In this document: positions 34,500 to 46,861 of the stretch, piece after piece
Layout of the letters: the number at the start of each line of letters is the position of its first letter
Numbering within the stretch: position 1 is the first letter of the stretch
The notes under the pieces: generated by a model
Databases searched by the model: none
What the model saw: only the letters and a program-made list of their open reading frames with translations
Told to the model about the DNA's origin: nothing
Translations under genes and position numbers: made by a program
Source of the DNA: Cryptomeria japonica
Lineage: Eukaryota; Streptophyta; Pinopsida; Cupressales; Cupressaceae
Assembly (NCBI RefSeq): GCF_030272615.1
Contig: NC_081407.1
Coordinates: 435,770,230 to 435,830,229 of the forward strand
Length of the DNA stretch: 60,000 nucleotides
Direction: 5' to 3'

Positions 34500-34756
34500 A
34501 AAATAGAACCAAATACATGAATCATTAACTCCGGATGTTCAAACCATATGACTGGTGACAAAGACAGGTTTATCAATCTCAAGAGACATTATGGTGGATC
34601 AGTGAATTTTTTCAAAGAAGATGGTGCAACTATTTGAGGTATTGGAAGTGTTTTTATTGATGGTAAGCATAAAACTGACGATGTTTATTATGTTGAAAGA
34701 TCAAGACATAATCTGTTAAGTGTTAGTCAGATGTGTATAAAATGCTATGAGGTTTT
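34500..34756 (+). pseudogene. Outer Copia protease and GAG-pre-integrase remnant, cut by the inner Copia
   Basis: INSGCSNHMTGDKDRF (about 34524-34571) is the retropepsin active-site region in which the usual DSG is NSG, so the catalytic Asp is lost. DDVYYVERSRHNLLSVSQM (about 34677-34733) is the typical stretch before integrase. The frame stops at the insertion point at 34756 and continues at 49905-49990 in the same frame once the insert and one target copy are discounted. Confidence 0.82.
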
Positions 34757-36197
34757 TGATAACACAATGATGAACGAATAGTACCAAATAGGTACTAAGA
34801 GGGGGGGTGAATCAGTACAGACAAAAATACACTCTTAAACTAGTTTGTCAGCAGACACTATGCATTGATAGACAAATAGTAACACCGATCCTAAAACAGA
34901 GTACAACCAGCAAAAATCCAGAATAGCTAAGACAGGCATAAACCGGTTGATACCTATCTTCTCATATACTCTAACACTTCATTTCCATTTCACCCTAATA
35001 CATGAATAAGTAATCTACCATCAAAGATATACATATGAGCAACTAGATCAACATGATTTACTACTTGACAGAAAACAACAAAGCATCACCTGAGGAAGAC
35101 ATCACACATAACACACATATTTTTCACGTGGAAACCCAACTGGGAAAAACCACGGTGGGGATGAATACCCACAAGCTTGTTTTTGAACTCTTTAGAAGTC
35201 TGCTCTGTTAGGAGCCTTGTCTGGTTAAAGACTGATACAATAGGTTCTATTAGGAACCGATCCTATTAGGGATCACCCGGTTAAGGGATGGCAATAATAC
35301 TTGTTTAAGGGTTAAACCCTGTTAAAGGTTACCTTGTTAGAGGATTTCAAGAACTCAATTGTTTTGAGTCACCCTGTTAAAGGATTTACAGCAAGCCGGT
35401 TAAAGCTACCCTGTTAAGGGATTTTCCAACTGTTGAGGTGGTTAGAGATCAATAGGTATTACAATGATCTGGTAACAACACTCAATGCCAATGCAGATCC
35501 ACTTAATCTCCTCTTCACCTTCCACACTTACACTCTGCAGGTATCACTTCTCTCCTTTTGGTCTGGCAAGAATCACGTATCCCTTCTCTTGGATACACAC
35601 ACACAAATTTTGTCAACAACTTCAAAAAGAAACACAACATCAACCTTATAGGAAAATAGATAGGTCGGTAGCATAAACCCTAAACCATAAACCTATTAGG
35701 TTAAGGATTTCAAACGGTTCAATCCTGACCATTCAACATACTACATTAATCTCCATCATTTGTTTTCCACCGATTTCATGGCGGCTAATAAGAAATCACG
35801 CGTTATCACCGTTTATAGACTTTGCACATTCCCAAGGTAGATAGGGACAATCTCCTTCATGCAAGATCCTTCACGCGCACAAGGTTGACGTGGAAACATC
35901 ATCCATTCTTCCTTATCATGCTAACTCATCACACAAAGTCACTGGTTGAGCCACATAGGCTTGAAGCACTTCAACCGGAAACCCTGAAGTTGAGACTACC
36001 AACCAGTAGTCATACAACGCTTCTATGTGCTGGTTCCCATAACCATATGCCGGTTCACCTTGAACAAGCACACCGCTTTATTTTGGCACAAATGCCAGTT
36101 CATAGTGTTATACTGGTTCTCTTCTTTTCATCATATTGACATCAATGACAACACACAATATCATTATGTCCTCATATCAGTTCACATAATGCCAACA
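34757..36197 (-). repeat. Inner Copia 3' LTR (intact)
   Basis: This LTR of 1441 bp matches 40549-40860 and 48741-49904. In transcript sense it ends with the C-rich U5 hairpin (complement at 34792-34818). It contains a CACCGTGGTTTTTCCC block (complement near 35137-35156) and an array of CCCTTAACAGGG-type motifs (35200-35430). Confidence 0.93.
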
Positions 36198-36212
36198 ATC
36201 TCCCTCTTTGGC
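36198..36212 (-). promoter_or_regulatory. Inner Copia polypurine tract
   Basis: On the minus strand GCCAAAGAGGGAGAT directly precedes the 3' LTR start TGTTGGC. Two further GGGGGAG tracts lie upstream at about 36296-36302 and 36357-36363, the usual GTCAAAGGGGGAG block after Copia pol. Confidence 0.8.
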
Positions 36213-36442
36213 ATTGATGGTAATATACAAAGATGGCTCTCCGCTTCACATCTTCTCCCCCAATTTCTGTAGATATCTTCTCTGCTTCTCATCTTCTCCC
36301 CCTTTGACAACAATGCCAAAGTGGAGGCACAAGCTTCTCTGCTCCATTATGCTACTCCCCCTGAGGAGTAGCATCCTTCAACACATCAATCCTGAAGAAA
36401 AATCTGACTATGCAATACCTGACTGATGTGGAGCATATACCT

Positions 36443-37927
36443 TTAGTTTACCTCCTGAAGGGGCAACACCCCTATTTCACCTCTTAAGTACATAAATGTA
36501 GCCTTTGGGAGAGGCTTGGTGAATATGTCTACTAATTGCTCCTGACTGGAAACATGTTCCAGTGCAATCTCTTTGTTCTGAACCTTTTCCCTCAAGAAAT
36601 GATACTTAAACTCAAAGTGCTTGGTTCTAGAATGTAAAACCGGATTCTTGGAGATATTAATTGCACTAGTATTGTCATAAAATATACTTACCGGTTTAGA
36701 TACAAGAACTTTGAAGCCATTTAATACATGCTTCATCCAAATTATCTGAGTGCAATTCATGAAAGCTATAACATACTTTGCTTCCGCTGTAGACTGAGAG
36801 ATACAACTTTGCTTCTTACTCATCCATGAGACTAGTCTACCACCGAGAAAGAATGTACCACCGGTTGTGCTTTTTTGGTCATCTATATTGCCTACCCAAT
36901 CAGTATCTGTGTATACTTTCAAGTTGAAATCCTTTCTATATGGATACCACAATCCATAGTCAATAGTTCCCTTCAGATACCTAAGAATCCGCTTGACTAC
37001 AACCAAGTGGGATTCTCTTGGGCTTTTCTGGAATCTTGCAGTAATGTCAACTACATGTGCAATATTTGGTCTACTATGCACTACATAATGCAACTTACCA
37101 ATCATTGATCAGTATTCCTTCTCATTAACCAATGCTAAGTCATCTTCTTGGGATAGTTTAGAATTGGTCACCACCGGAGTACCAACCAATTTGCTATCTT
37201 CCATGCCAAAGGTCTTCAACACCTCTTTGACATACTTGGACTGAGTGATAAAGATTCCTTCTTTCATCTGCTGGATCTACAGTCCAATGAAGAATTTAAT
37301 CTCCCCTATGAGTGACATTTCAAACTCTTTCTTCATCTCATCAACAAACTCATGACTCATCTTGTCATCTCCACCAAAGATAATGTCATCAACAAATATC
37401 TCACAGGTTAGGATCTGATCTCCTTCAAACTTCAAGTAGATATTGCTATCTTCACTTGTTGTCTCAAATCCAATCTTCACAAGATGGGAATGCAGATGCT
37501 CATACCATGCTCTAGGTGCCTGCTTTAGACCATATATGGCTTTATGTAGCCTACATACCATGTCACTATCTTCAGATAGGGCAAACCCATCTGGTTTCTC
37601 AATATACACCTCGTCTTCAAGTACACCATTTAGGAATGCAGATTTTACATCCATTTGATATACTTTGAAACCTTTAAAAGCTGCATATGTAAGAAGCATA
37701 TGGACTCCTTCCAATCTAGCTACAGGAGCAAAGGTTTCTCCATAGTCTTCTCCTTCTTCTTGAGCATATCCTTTGCACACCAATCTGGCTTTATTCCTAA
37801 TCACTATGCCATCCTCATTCAGCTTATTTCTGAAAACCCATTTGGTACCAATGACATTTTTATGCTCTGATCTGGGTACCAAAGACCATGTACCATTTTT
37901 CTCTATCTGGTCAAGTTCTTCTTCCAT
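36443..37927 (-). pseudogene. Inner Copia reverse transcriptase and RNase H
   Basis: In the gag-pol frame, the RT starts near [17 protein letters not shown] and contains [38 protein letters not shown] and the catalytic [10 protein letters not shown] (usual YVDD with F). RNase H has YTDTDWVGNIDDQKST, AEAKY and YDNTSAINISKNP with the acidic residues D, E and D visible, and ends with DIFTKPLPKATF near the 3' LTR. Stops lie at 37277 (TAG in the position of a Gln) and about 37108 (TGA in the position of an Arg). RT and RNase H copy the element's RNA into DNA. Confidence 0.92.
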
Positions 37928-38209
37928 TGCCTTGATCTAGTCTTCATCTTTATGAGCCTCTTTGAATGATTTAGGCTCAAATTCAGAGATCATACATGAG
38001 TTTTCTCTGACCTTTCTTCTTGTAAGGATTCCTGCATCCATATCTCCTATGATCTACTTAGGATCATGATTCAGCTTAACATATCGAGGAATGGTCTTAA
38101 TGAATTCCTCTTGTTTTTCTTCTTCATCCTCATCTCCATCAGTATCAGCATCTACATCTACCAGTGTAGGAACACTATTACTGGTACTTGATTGACTGGC
38201 AACCGGTTC

Positions 38210-39784
38210 CTAGAAGGTTACAACCAATTCATTTGCCGCTTTCTCACTGCCAGTTTCCTCAGTTTTCTCAAAGGTTTCATCAACTCTTACATTGATGCTT
38301 TCCATAATTCCCTTATCACATTTCACATCAAATTTTCTCTGGTGTTCACTCCTCTTGATGTAACATTTGCTACCAAATACTCTAAAGTAGCTAACCATAA
38401 GTGTCTTACCGGTCCAATACTCATAAATAGTTTTATCCTTACCTTTCTTGATGAGTACCCGGTTCATTGTGTAGATTGCAGTGCTCACCGCTTCTCTCCA
38501 AAAGGTGTGAGCTACCTTTTCTTGAATCAACATGGTTCTAGCTACTTCAACCATAGTCTAGTTATTCCTCTCTGCTAGGTCATTTTGCTATGGAGTCCAG
38601 GGGGCAGACAGTTGCCTCTTGATGCCATGTTCTTCATAGTACTTGTTGAATTCACTGGAAGTGAATTTCCCTCCTTGATTAGTTCTCAGGCACTTGATCC
38701 TTTTACCGCTTTCCTTCTCCACTAATGCTATGAAAGCTTTAAACTTTATAAAGGCTTCAGACTTGTCTTTCAAGAATGTGACCCACATCATTCTTGAGCA
38801 GTCATTGGTGAGAATCATGAAGTACCTATCACCCTGCACACTTCTAGTTTTCATAGGACCACACAAATCAGTATGCACAAGATCAAGAAAGTTGTCAGCA
38901 GTGAAAGATTTACCTTTAAGGGTTGAGGAAGATATTTTCCCCAATTAACACTCTCTGCACAAGGTATTATCCGGTTTTCTTAGCACCAGCAACCCTCTAA
39001 CTGCCTTGATCTTACTAGCCTTCACAATGTTATCAAATTTTACATGGCAGAGTCTCCTATGCCATATCCAGCTATCATCAAATTTAGCCATAAGACATGT
39101 ACTTATATTTTCATTTAGCTGAAATAGGTTACCTTTGGTCTGCATGTCAGTGGCCACCAATTCACCATTATTTCCTTTGATTCTACAAACTCCATTCTTG
39201 CATTCTAGAGTGAGGCCACTGTCATTCAGCTGGGCAACACTCAGAAGGTTGTGTCTGAGACCATCAACCCAATACACATTGTTAGCACTACTCTTTCCAT
39301 TTAGAGAGATAGACCCTCTACCTTTGACCATACATGGTGCATCATTACCAAAGAGAACCACACCACCATCATACTCTTCCAAGGATAGAAACTTGCTTCG
39401 GTCACTAGTCATATGGTGAGAACAGCCACTGTCAATGATCCACTCATTGGAATTATCAAACTGGGAGACAAGAGCCTTCTTGTCTGACACATCTTCCTTG
39501 AAAGCAACAAACACAATATCTTCATTTTCTCCATCCTTTGACTCCTCATCTGTGACACCTTCATCTACTGCCACAAAACAGTTTCTTTGGTTTCCTCCTT
39601 TGAATTTCTTGAACCTTTCTGGTTTTTCCTTGTTGTCGCCATTAAGATAGTTTACAGCAATATGTCCTATCTGGTTGCAAGAAAAGCATTTCAAAGGTAG
39701 CTTACCTCTGCATTTGTCAGTTCCTTTAGGAAGTTTCCTTGCAAGGAGAGCTTCAAATGCCATCAGAATCTCCTCATCATCCAT
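38210..39784 (-). pseudogene. Inner Copia zinc knuckle, protease and integrase
   Basis: In frame with gag: zinc knuckle CFSCNQIGHIAVNY (last Cys replaced by Tyr), protease WIIDSGCSHHMTSD with an intact DSG, pre-integrase VYWVDGLRHNLLSVAQL, His/Cys region WHRRLCH...LCREC, and the integrase core. In the core the first Asp is in VHTDLCGPM, but the second motif reads RTNQGGKF where Asp-Asn-Gly-Gly is usual, so the second catalytic Asp is lost. The third Glu is in LAERNN. Stops lie at 38945, 38588 and about 38555. A short in-frame loss follows FDVKCDKGI. Confidence 0.9.
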
Positions 39785-39793
39785 TTCGCTACT

Positions 39794-40477
39794 CTATCTT
39801 GGTTCACCACTAGTGCTAGCTTCTTTTCCTTTTCTGGATGGTATAGCAAAAGCTTTAAAAGCTGATTCAGCCTTTTGAACACTGCCATCAAAAGTATTTA
39901 GCTCATAGGCTGTCAACTTTACAATGATGGAGTCTAGGGATACCTTAGTCTTGTCTATTGATCTCAGCTCCTGAATATTAACAACCCTTATTGCATAGAC
40001 CGACAATAGGGATCTCAGGACTTTGCTTACCACAGTGGAATCTTCTATTTTACCACCTACACTCTTGATATCTCCAACAATAGTTTTGATTCTTATTCCA
40101 TACTGTTGAATGGTCTCACCTTCAACCATCTGCATATCTTCAAACTTCCCTCTAAGGCTTTCTTCCTTAGCTTGTTTTACATGCTCATCACTTCCATAGA
40201 TATTTTCAAGAGTATCCCATACCTCTTTGGGATTTTCCTTATCTTGGACATCAATAAACTCAATGTCAGATAAACTACTAATTAGAGCTTCCATGACTTG
40301 CCCATTCTCCTGCATCTCTCTCTTTTGGTCATCGGTAAGAGTACCTGTAGGGGCAACATAGGCATTCTCAACATAGCTCCAGTGTTGAGCACCCATGATT
40401 TTGATGTATATCTTCATTCTATCTTTCCATATATTGAAATTTTCTTTGTTAAACTTTGGACCTTCCCTCTTCATCAT
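39794..40477 (-). CDS. Inner Copia gag (UBN2 domain)
   Basis: The start is ATG at 40477, 72 bases after the LTR end. The 227 residues show the Copia gag pattern: FNKENFNIWKDRMKIYIKIM near the start, then PKEVWDTLENIYG, ESLRGKFEDMQMVEGETIQQ and KVLRSLLSVYAIRV. A TAG stop at 39794 separates it from the zinc knuckle, 10 codons short of the next Met in the same frame; probably one ORF originally. Gag assembles the particle that packages element RNA. Confidence 0.9.
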   Translation of the reverse strand: MMKREGPKFNKENFNIWKDRMKIYIKIMGAQHWSYVENAYVAPTGTLTDDQKREMQENGQVMEALISSLSDIEFIDVQDKENPKEVWDTLENIYGSDEHVKQAKEESLRGKFEDMQMVEGETIQQYGIRIKTIVGDIKSVGGKIEDSTVVSKVLRSLLSVYAIRVVNIQELRSIDKTKVSLDSIIVKLTAYELNTFDGSVQKAESAFKAFAIPSRKGKEASTSGEPR

Positions 40478-40530
40478 TAGACTGGGATCTTTACCTCAAG
40501 CGATTAAGCTTATAACATAGAGGACCTGGA

Positions 40531-40546
40531 GGACACTCTGATACCA
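40531..40546 (-). promoter_or_regulatory. Inner Copia primer-binding site
   Basis: On the minus strand TGGTATCAGAGTGTCC begins two bases after the LTR end. Its first 11 bases are the initiator-Met tRNA complement. Confidence 0.9.
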
Positions 40547-40548
40547 AT

Positions 40549-40860
40549 TGATAACACAATGATGAACGAATAGTACCAAACAGGTACTAAGAGAGGGGGG
40601 TGAATCAGTACAGATAAAAATACACTCTTAAACTAGTTTATCAACAGACACTATGCATTGACAGACAAACAGTAATACCGGTCCTAAAACAGAGTACAAC
40701 TGGCAAAAACCCAAAATAGCTAAGACAGACATAAACCAGTTGATACCTATCTTCTCATATACTCTAAAACTTCATTTCCATTTCACCCTTATACATGAAC
40801 AAGTAATCTACCATCAAAGATATACATATGAGCAACTAGATCAACATGATTTACTGCTTG
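40549..40860 (-). repeat. Inner Copia 5' LTR, part left of the LINE
   Basis: It matches 34757-35067 closely. It carries the U5 hairpin (40584-40611). Its last 18 bases (40843-40860) are the left copy of the LINE target duplication. Confidence 0.93.
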
Positions 40861-42593
40861 CGATAATGGGCAAACTCAAATTTCAAATTCTCAGCAAGGC
40901 GGGAACCCTGGTTCCAATGGTGGGAGCAGCCAGATCAATGTTGTTGATCCCATAGGTGATAAGGAGCCTCCGAACATCCTGGAGGCTGTTGTTGACTTAC
41001 AGTCTGATGGTACTCTGCTAGAGGAGACAGCTGGTTCATCTGGGCTTCTGGGGGAAGGGTCTAATGGGGGGCCCATTCCATGTGATGACTCTGTTGACAG
41101 TGGAAGGGAAAAAAAGAAATGGTCTTCCCTTTTTGCAACTAGACCAACTAGTAAATCCTCCCTACCTCCTGTTAAGAACATTTCTGACCCTTCTAGTGGT
41201 AAGTTCATTATCTCTATCCCTGACCAGGTTCTGGACCATAATATCAATAGTATGTCAAACTCCTTAGTAGGGAAATTTATGGGTTTGCATCCTAATATTG
41301 AAGTTGTCAGGGCTTTTGTTAAATGAAAAATGGGTCCTGAAGGGAAATGTGTAAGTATTGGCTTTACCTAAAGGCCTTCTATCTTTTTCTTTTTCATGCA
41401 AAGAAGATAAGGTTGAGATTCTGTGCGGGAGCCCCTGGATGGTAGGAAAGACAACTCTGGTCCTTAGAAAATGGCATCTGAACCTAAACACAAATGATTC
41501 TCTCCTGGCGTAAGTTCTAGTCTAGATAAAGCTTCCAGGATTGCCTCTTGAATATTGGGCAGAAAGTATTTTCTTTGGAATAACAAGCTCCTTTGGCGAG
41601 TTGCTCTCAATAGACCCAGTCACTTCTTCAAATGGAAGACTAACTCATGCAAGGTTCTGTGTAGGAGTAGCCCCTGATGCAGATATGCTGGAACAGATAG
41701 ACCTAGTTTCAAAGCTAGGAACTTGGAAACAACACATCGAATATGAATATATCCCTTTTGCATGCTTCCACTGTAAAAAAGAAGGTCATTGGGCAAAATC
41801 CTGCCCAAACAAGCCAAAGGTGGAACCTAAGCAGCCTAAACCCCAGATTGAAAATCAAAAGTTGCCAAAGAAAATGGTGTGGCAAGTTAAAAACCCAGAG
41901 AATAAGGAAGGAAATTCCAATCGCTTTAATCCTTTGGGGGAAAAGAAGGAAGTCACTTAAAATATTATCTCTAGTCCCTCAACCTAGGAAGTAGTGAGAA
42001 ATGAACCAACCAAAGTCAGCCCCTTGGGTACAACTCAAAAAAAGGAAATGAAAGATCAGAATGATCCTTCAAATGAGATAGTTGAAGTGGTTGCTGACAC
42101 TTATGAAGGCAAAGAACTGGAAGCAAAAGATTACCAGCCTAAGGAAGGAGAGATCCATGACCCCCAAGAAAAAAGGACTGGTTCTTCTCTAGCCATGCCA
42201 AGTTTTGAAATTCAAGAAGCCCAAAAATGTGCAATTTTGGGTATGAACCTCTCAGACTTAGAATAGAGCTCAAGAACAGTGAGCAGTGTTTCAACTGATT
42301 CCAAAACTCCTAACTGGGGCAATGAAGAAGAAATCTCCAAAATCCTCAACAACCCGGAAGCGGCTCCTGTGATAGAAACTGAATGGAAGCAACCAAAATA
42401 CAGGAATAAGAAAGGATCTACTCCCTCAACTTCTCTACTAAGGAAATCCAGCAAAATAACTCAAGTTGATGTGGGGTATATTTCCTCTTCCCTAGGATGG
42501 CCCTCTAACCACAAAGTAAGAGACAAGGAGGTCAGCAAGAACATTGCAGATGGAACCCAAAAGACTCTCAAGGAGTTGGGAATTGGTAAGTAG
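40861..42593 (+). pseudogene. LINE ORF1: DUF4283 and zf-CCHC RNA-binding protein
   Basis: The N-terminal part (from DNGQTQISNSQQGG) is in one frame and the DUF4283 and knuckle part (41541-41960) in another, so at least one frameshift lies between about 41320 and 41540. Landmarks are SLVGKFMGLHPNIEVVRAF, LEYWAESIFFGITSSFGELL and the knuckle CFHCKKEGHWAKSC. Stops follow at 41958 and about 42264. The C-terminal part is Lys/Glu/Pro-rich. ORF1 proteins of plant LINEs bind the element RNA. ORF2 starts at 42596, 3 bases after the ORF1 stop. Confidence 0.85.
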
Positions 42594-42595
42594 CT

Positions 42596-45500
42596 ATGAA
42601 GATAATCTCTTGGAATATTAGGGGACTCAATAATCCCCATAAACATGATATTATTAGGAATATGATAAGAGATAGTAATCCTGAAATTTTTCTAATTCAA
42701 GAAACCAAAATGAGTAGAGAAAAAGTTGAATCTTTGAAGTTCTTAAAAAATGGTAATGTTAGTGGTGGGAGCTCTGGAACCTTAACACTATTAAAGGTCA
42801 GGTCATAATTTAGGATAGTAATTTCTCTTTTATCAAATTTGAGCATTTAAAAGATGGTACTTCATGGGTTCTTACTAACATTTATGCTCCTAATACCTTA
42901 AAGGCCAGAAACTCTTTTTGGAAAAAAATCATTCAGGATAGGGATAGATCAAAAATCTTAGTTGGATGGTTATGGGAGACTTCAATACTCCTTTGAGAGA
43001 GGAGGAAAAATTTGGAGGCAGTCCTCAATTGGAAAGTAGGATGGCCCTCATGGATTTTATTAATTCTCAGGCTCTTAATGACTTGGAAATATAGGGTTGC
43101 AATTACACTTGGACTAATAGAAGAACTAGTAATGACCTTATCCAAGTGCATCTTGATAGGACTCTCATCTCTGATGACTGGTATAGTTAGTACTTTTGTT
43201 CTTTGTTGGCCCACATTTGGGTTGGATCTGATCATTTCCCTATCACCTTCATTGCTAACTCAATCAATAGAAGGAGAAACTTTCCCTTCAGATTTGAAAA
43301 AATGTGGACCCTCCACCCCGAAATCAAAAGAAATATTCAGAAATGGTGGAGCATTCAAGTTGAGGGAACGACTATATTTAAAGTTGTCAAGAAGCTCAAA
43401 AGTGTGAAGGACAATATATGACTCTAGAACAAAACCAGTTTTGGAAATATATTTGAGGCTCAAAGTAAAATTCAGGAAGACCTTAAAGAAATACAAGATT
43501 AGATCTAGAAGGATGGTTTCAGTACTTTGTTTATTGCTGATGAAAATGAGACTCTCAAAAAATACCATGATATTATTTCCAAAGAGGAAATGTTCTGGAA
43601 GCAGAGATCGAGATGTATTTGGCTTAAGGAAGGAGATAGGAATACAAGATTCTTCCATATGTCGACTATCAAGCATAAAGCAGTTAATAGGGTGAACAAG
43701 CTAGTAGTGGAAAATGGGGAGCTGGTCAAGGAGGATGAAATAAGGAGTCTAGATGTTGAAGCCCAATCCTCTTTTCTTCAGAACATTCCTTATCTCATTG
43801 ATGCTCAAAAGAATGCTTCCCTCTACTCCATTCCCTCTAACTTAGAAATTAAAAATGTTTTTTTTTCCTTTGATGGTAACAAAGCACCTGGCTCAAGCAG
43901 CTTCCCAATGTTCTTTTTTCAAGATTTTTGGGAGATTGTTGGAATTGATGTATCCAATGGGGTTAAGGAATTTTTTGGGGCTAGAAAACTCTTGAAAGAA
44001 ATCAATGGTACTTTTATTGCTCTCATCCCCAAGACTCAAGGTGTTGATTCTTTGGACAAATTCAGACCTATTAGCCTCCACAATTCTTTCTACAAGATTA
44101 TTTCCAAGGTCCTTACCTCTAGAATTTTGTCTGTCCTTCCCACCTTAATTAAACACCAGCAAAATGGGTTTGTTCCTGGAAGACAAATTCTTGACTCCAT
44201 TATTACGGTCCATGAGAACATTCACTCTCTTGTTAGAGCAAAGAAGCAGGGTCTCATCCTAAAGCTTGATCTCTCCAAAGCCTATGATAGGGTTGACTGG
44301 CCTTTACTTCAGAAAGTCCTCACTTCTTTTGGGTTTTCCTCTAGAGTTGTTGACCTTTTCTCCCAACTTACCACCTCTGCTAATTTTGTTGTTCTTGTCA
44401 ATGGTTCTCCATCTACTTTTTTCCAAGCTTCTAGAGGTCTTAGGCAAGGAGATCCTATCTCCCCCATCCCCTTCATTATTATTGTAGAATGCTTTGGAAG
44501 GACCATGGAAAAAATGGTGTTGCAAGGCTCTTTTAAGGGCGCCCAACCATCCTCTACTGACCTTATCTGTTCCCACCAGTAGTTTGTTGATGATACTATT
44601 ATTATGGGAGAATCAAGTATTTCAGAAGCTAAAGTTTTGAAGAGCACCCTGTGTAAATTTGCCTCTACTTCGGGTCAATTTATCAACTGGGTGAAAAGTG
44701 AAGTTTTTTCATTAATACTCCAGAGAGAAGACAACAAAGGATTGGCAGAATCCTAGAGTGTAGGATTGCTAACCTTCCTGCTACCTACCTTGGTCTCCCC
44801 ATGGGAATTGCCCCTCCTGATCCCTTATGGAGTTCTCTAGTGGACAAATTTCATAAAAAACTTGCTAGTTGGAAAGGGGCCCTCTTAAGTCAAGCTGGAA
44901 AGCTCCAACTCCTTAAGGCTACTCTTCAAAGTATTCCAATTTATGCTCTTAGTCTTTTCAAAATTCTAGTTAAGTAAGTTGAAGCAATCGAGAAAATTCA
45001 AAGAAGATTCCTATGGTCTGGGGTTGAGGATAAGCAAAGAATGTCTTTGGTGGCTTGGGACCAAGTTTGTAGGCTGAAAAGAAAAGGAGGTCTAGGCCTC
45101 AGGAGGATTCGTACTTTAAATGAAACAAGTCTGGAGAATGTTTCATTCTAATTCTGAATGGTGCAAAATTTGGCGAAGTAAGTACTCTCTTCTGTCCTCC
45201 TCTCTCTCCTCTTTTATCAATTTGGATCTCAGTATTAATGGATCCCACATTTGGAATCATGCCTAAGAAGGTATAGCTAAAGGAGTGATATGGAAACTTG
45301 GAAATGGTAGGAAAGTAAAATTCTGGGAGGATCCCTGGCTTTTTGATAAACCTTTAATGGACTTCAATGAATGGGCCCCCCATGCTCCCTCCTGTATTAG
45401 ATCTTTTGGCTCCTTAGTTGCTGAGTACTGGGATGGTAATGAATGGCAAAACATTGAAAGTATCCACCCTAGCCTTTCTAAGCTCAAGATCCATCTGTCT

Positions 45501-46704
45501 GCGGTATGGCTAAATAATGAAGAGGATTCCCTGATTTGGAAACATGATCCTAAAGGTACTTTATCTATGTCTTCTATGTATTGTGTCCTTCCCCCCCCCT
45601 CCTATTAACCCTTATTGGTCTAAAGCCTGGATTAAGGGTCTTACCCCCAAAATCAATTTTTTCTTCTAGACTATCCTCCAAAATAAGATCCCGACCCTTG
45701 AAAACCTCAAAGGTAGAGGTTTTGCCCTCCCTAATAGATGTGTGTTGTGCCTTCAAGAGGAATATTCTGTGGACCACCTTGCTCTCCACTATTCCTTCTT
45801 AGCCTCTATTTGGGAAAGCTTCCTCAAGAGCTTTAGTATTTCTTGGGTGTTTCCTAATAACATCAGAGATATGTTCTCCTCCTGGAATATTCAATGGACT
45901 AACTCTTTTTTGAGATGTTTGTGGCAGCTCTCTCTTCATCACATCTTGTGGGGTCTATGGAAAGAAATAAATAATTGAATCTTCAGGGATGTGTCCCTTA
46001 ATCAAGATATTGTGTTCCAGAAAATTCAATGGTCTATTCAGGAAAATATAGGGATCATTGAGGGTCCTTGCTACTCGAACAACTTAGTGGAATCAAATAT
46101 CTTAAGGGTATGGAATATGAAGATCACTGGTGGTCCTAATCTCAACCACAATAAAAGGCTTGAAGCTAATTGGAAAACCCCTCTTCAAGGTTGGCTTAAA
46201 GTTAATTTTGATAGTGCTGCCAAAGGTAACCCAGGTCCTTCAGGTTGTGGAGCTATTCTTAGAGATCATAGAGGAATTTGCAAGGAAATGGTTGTTGTCC
46301 CTATTGGAACCCAAACCAACCATAAAGTTGAAGCAATGGCAGCTCTTCAAAGCTTCATCCTAGCCAAAAAATGGAAATGCCCCTATCTATGGATAGAAGG
46401 GGATTCAAATAATATAATAAAGTGCCTTAATGGGACTACAAAACCTTCATGGTCGATTCACAACATAATCACCTCTACTATTGACATTATTAGCACCTTT
46501 AAAAAATGTCATATCTCCCACATCTACCGGGAGGCCAACGGCTCTGCTGACTGGGCTACCAATGACACGGTTAAAAGTGAGGCAATTACCACGTGGATGG
46601 GTGAATGCGGACTCCTCGAAGATGTCAAACAAATCATTAGTAATGAGCGATATAGAAGCACTCCAAAGACTCTTGATGGACAGGATAATTATGAAAAGTA
46701 CTGA
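42596..46704 (+). pseudogene. LINE ORF2: endonuclease, reverse transcriptase, zf-RVT, RNase H
   Basis: ATG 42596 opens MKIISWNIRGLNNPHKHD, the start of the exonuclease-endonuclease-phosphatase fold; IFLIQETKMS, MGDFNTPLREEE, YTWTNRR, LDRTLISDDW and SDHFPI follow, split by frame breaks. The RT (about 43527-44800) has KFRPISLHNSFYKIISKVL, GFVPGRQILDSI, LKLDLSKAYDRVDWPLL, GLRQGDPISP and FVDDT after a TAG at 44580. The zf-RVT (about 45600-45960) has NKIPTLENLKGRGFALPNRC and the C-X2-C-H pattern. RNase H (46190-46580) has NFDSAAKGNPGPSGCGAILR, EAMAAL, GDSNN and HIYREANGSADWATND. ORF2 nicks DNA and reverse-transcribes element RNA at the nick. This copy is dead. Confidence 0.92.
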
Positions 46705-46861
46705 TGTGAGTACTTCAAGTTATTTTAATAATGAGAAAACCACTCATTATAACATCAATGCCATAAACTCTCACGTTTTCTAGGTAAGTGTTATAGTTCC
46801 AAAAAGATCTTTGTTTAATCAGCTCTACAAGTTTCAAAATTTGGCCGTGAGTAGCGACAAC

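Noticed and set aside
42933-44647. Minus-strand ORFs over the LINE ORF2 (for example 43260-43676 and 44304-44647)
   Set aside because: Antisense shadows of the reverse transcriptase, whose motifs are clear on the plus strand.
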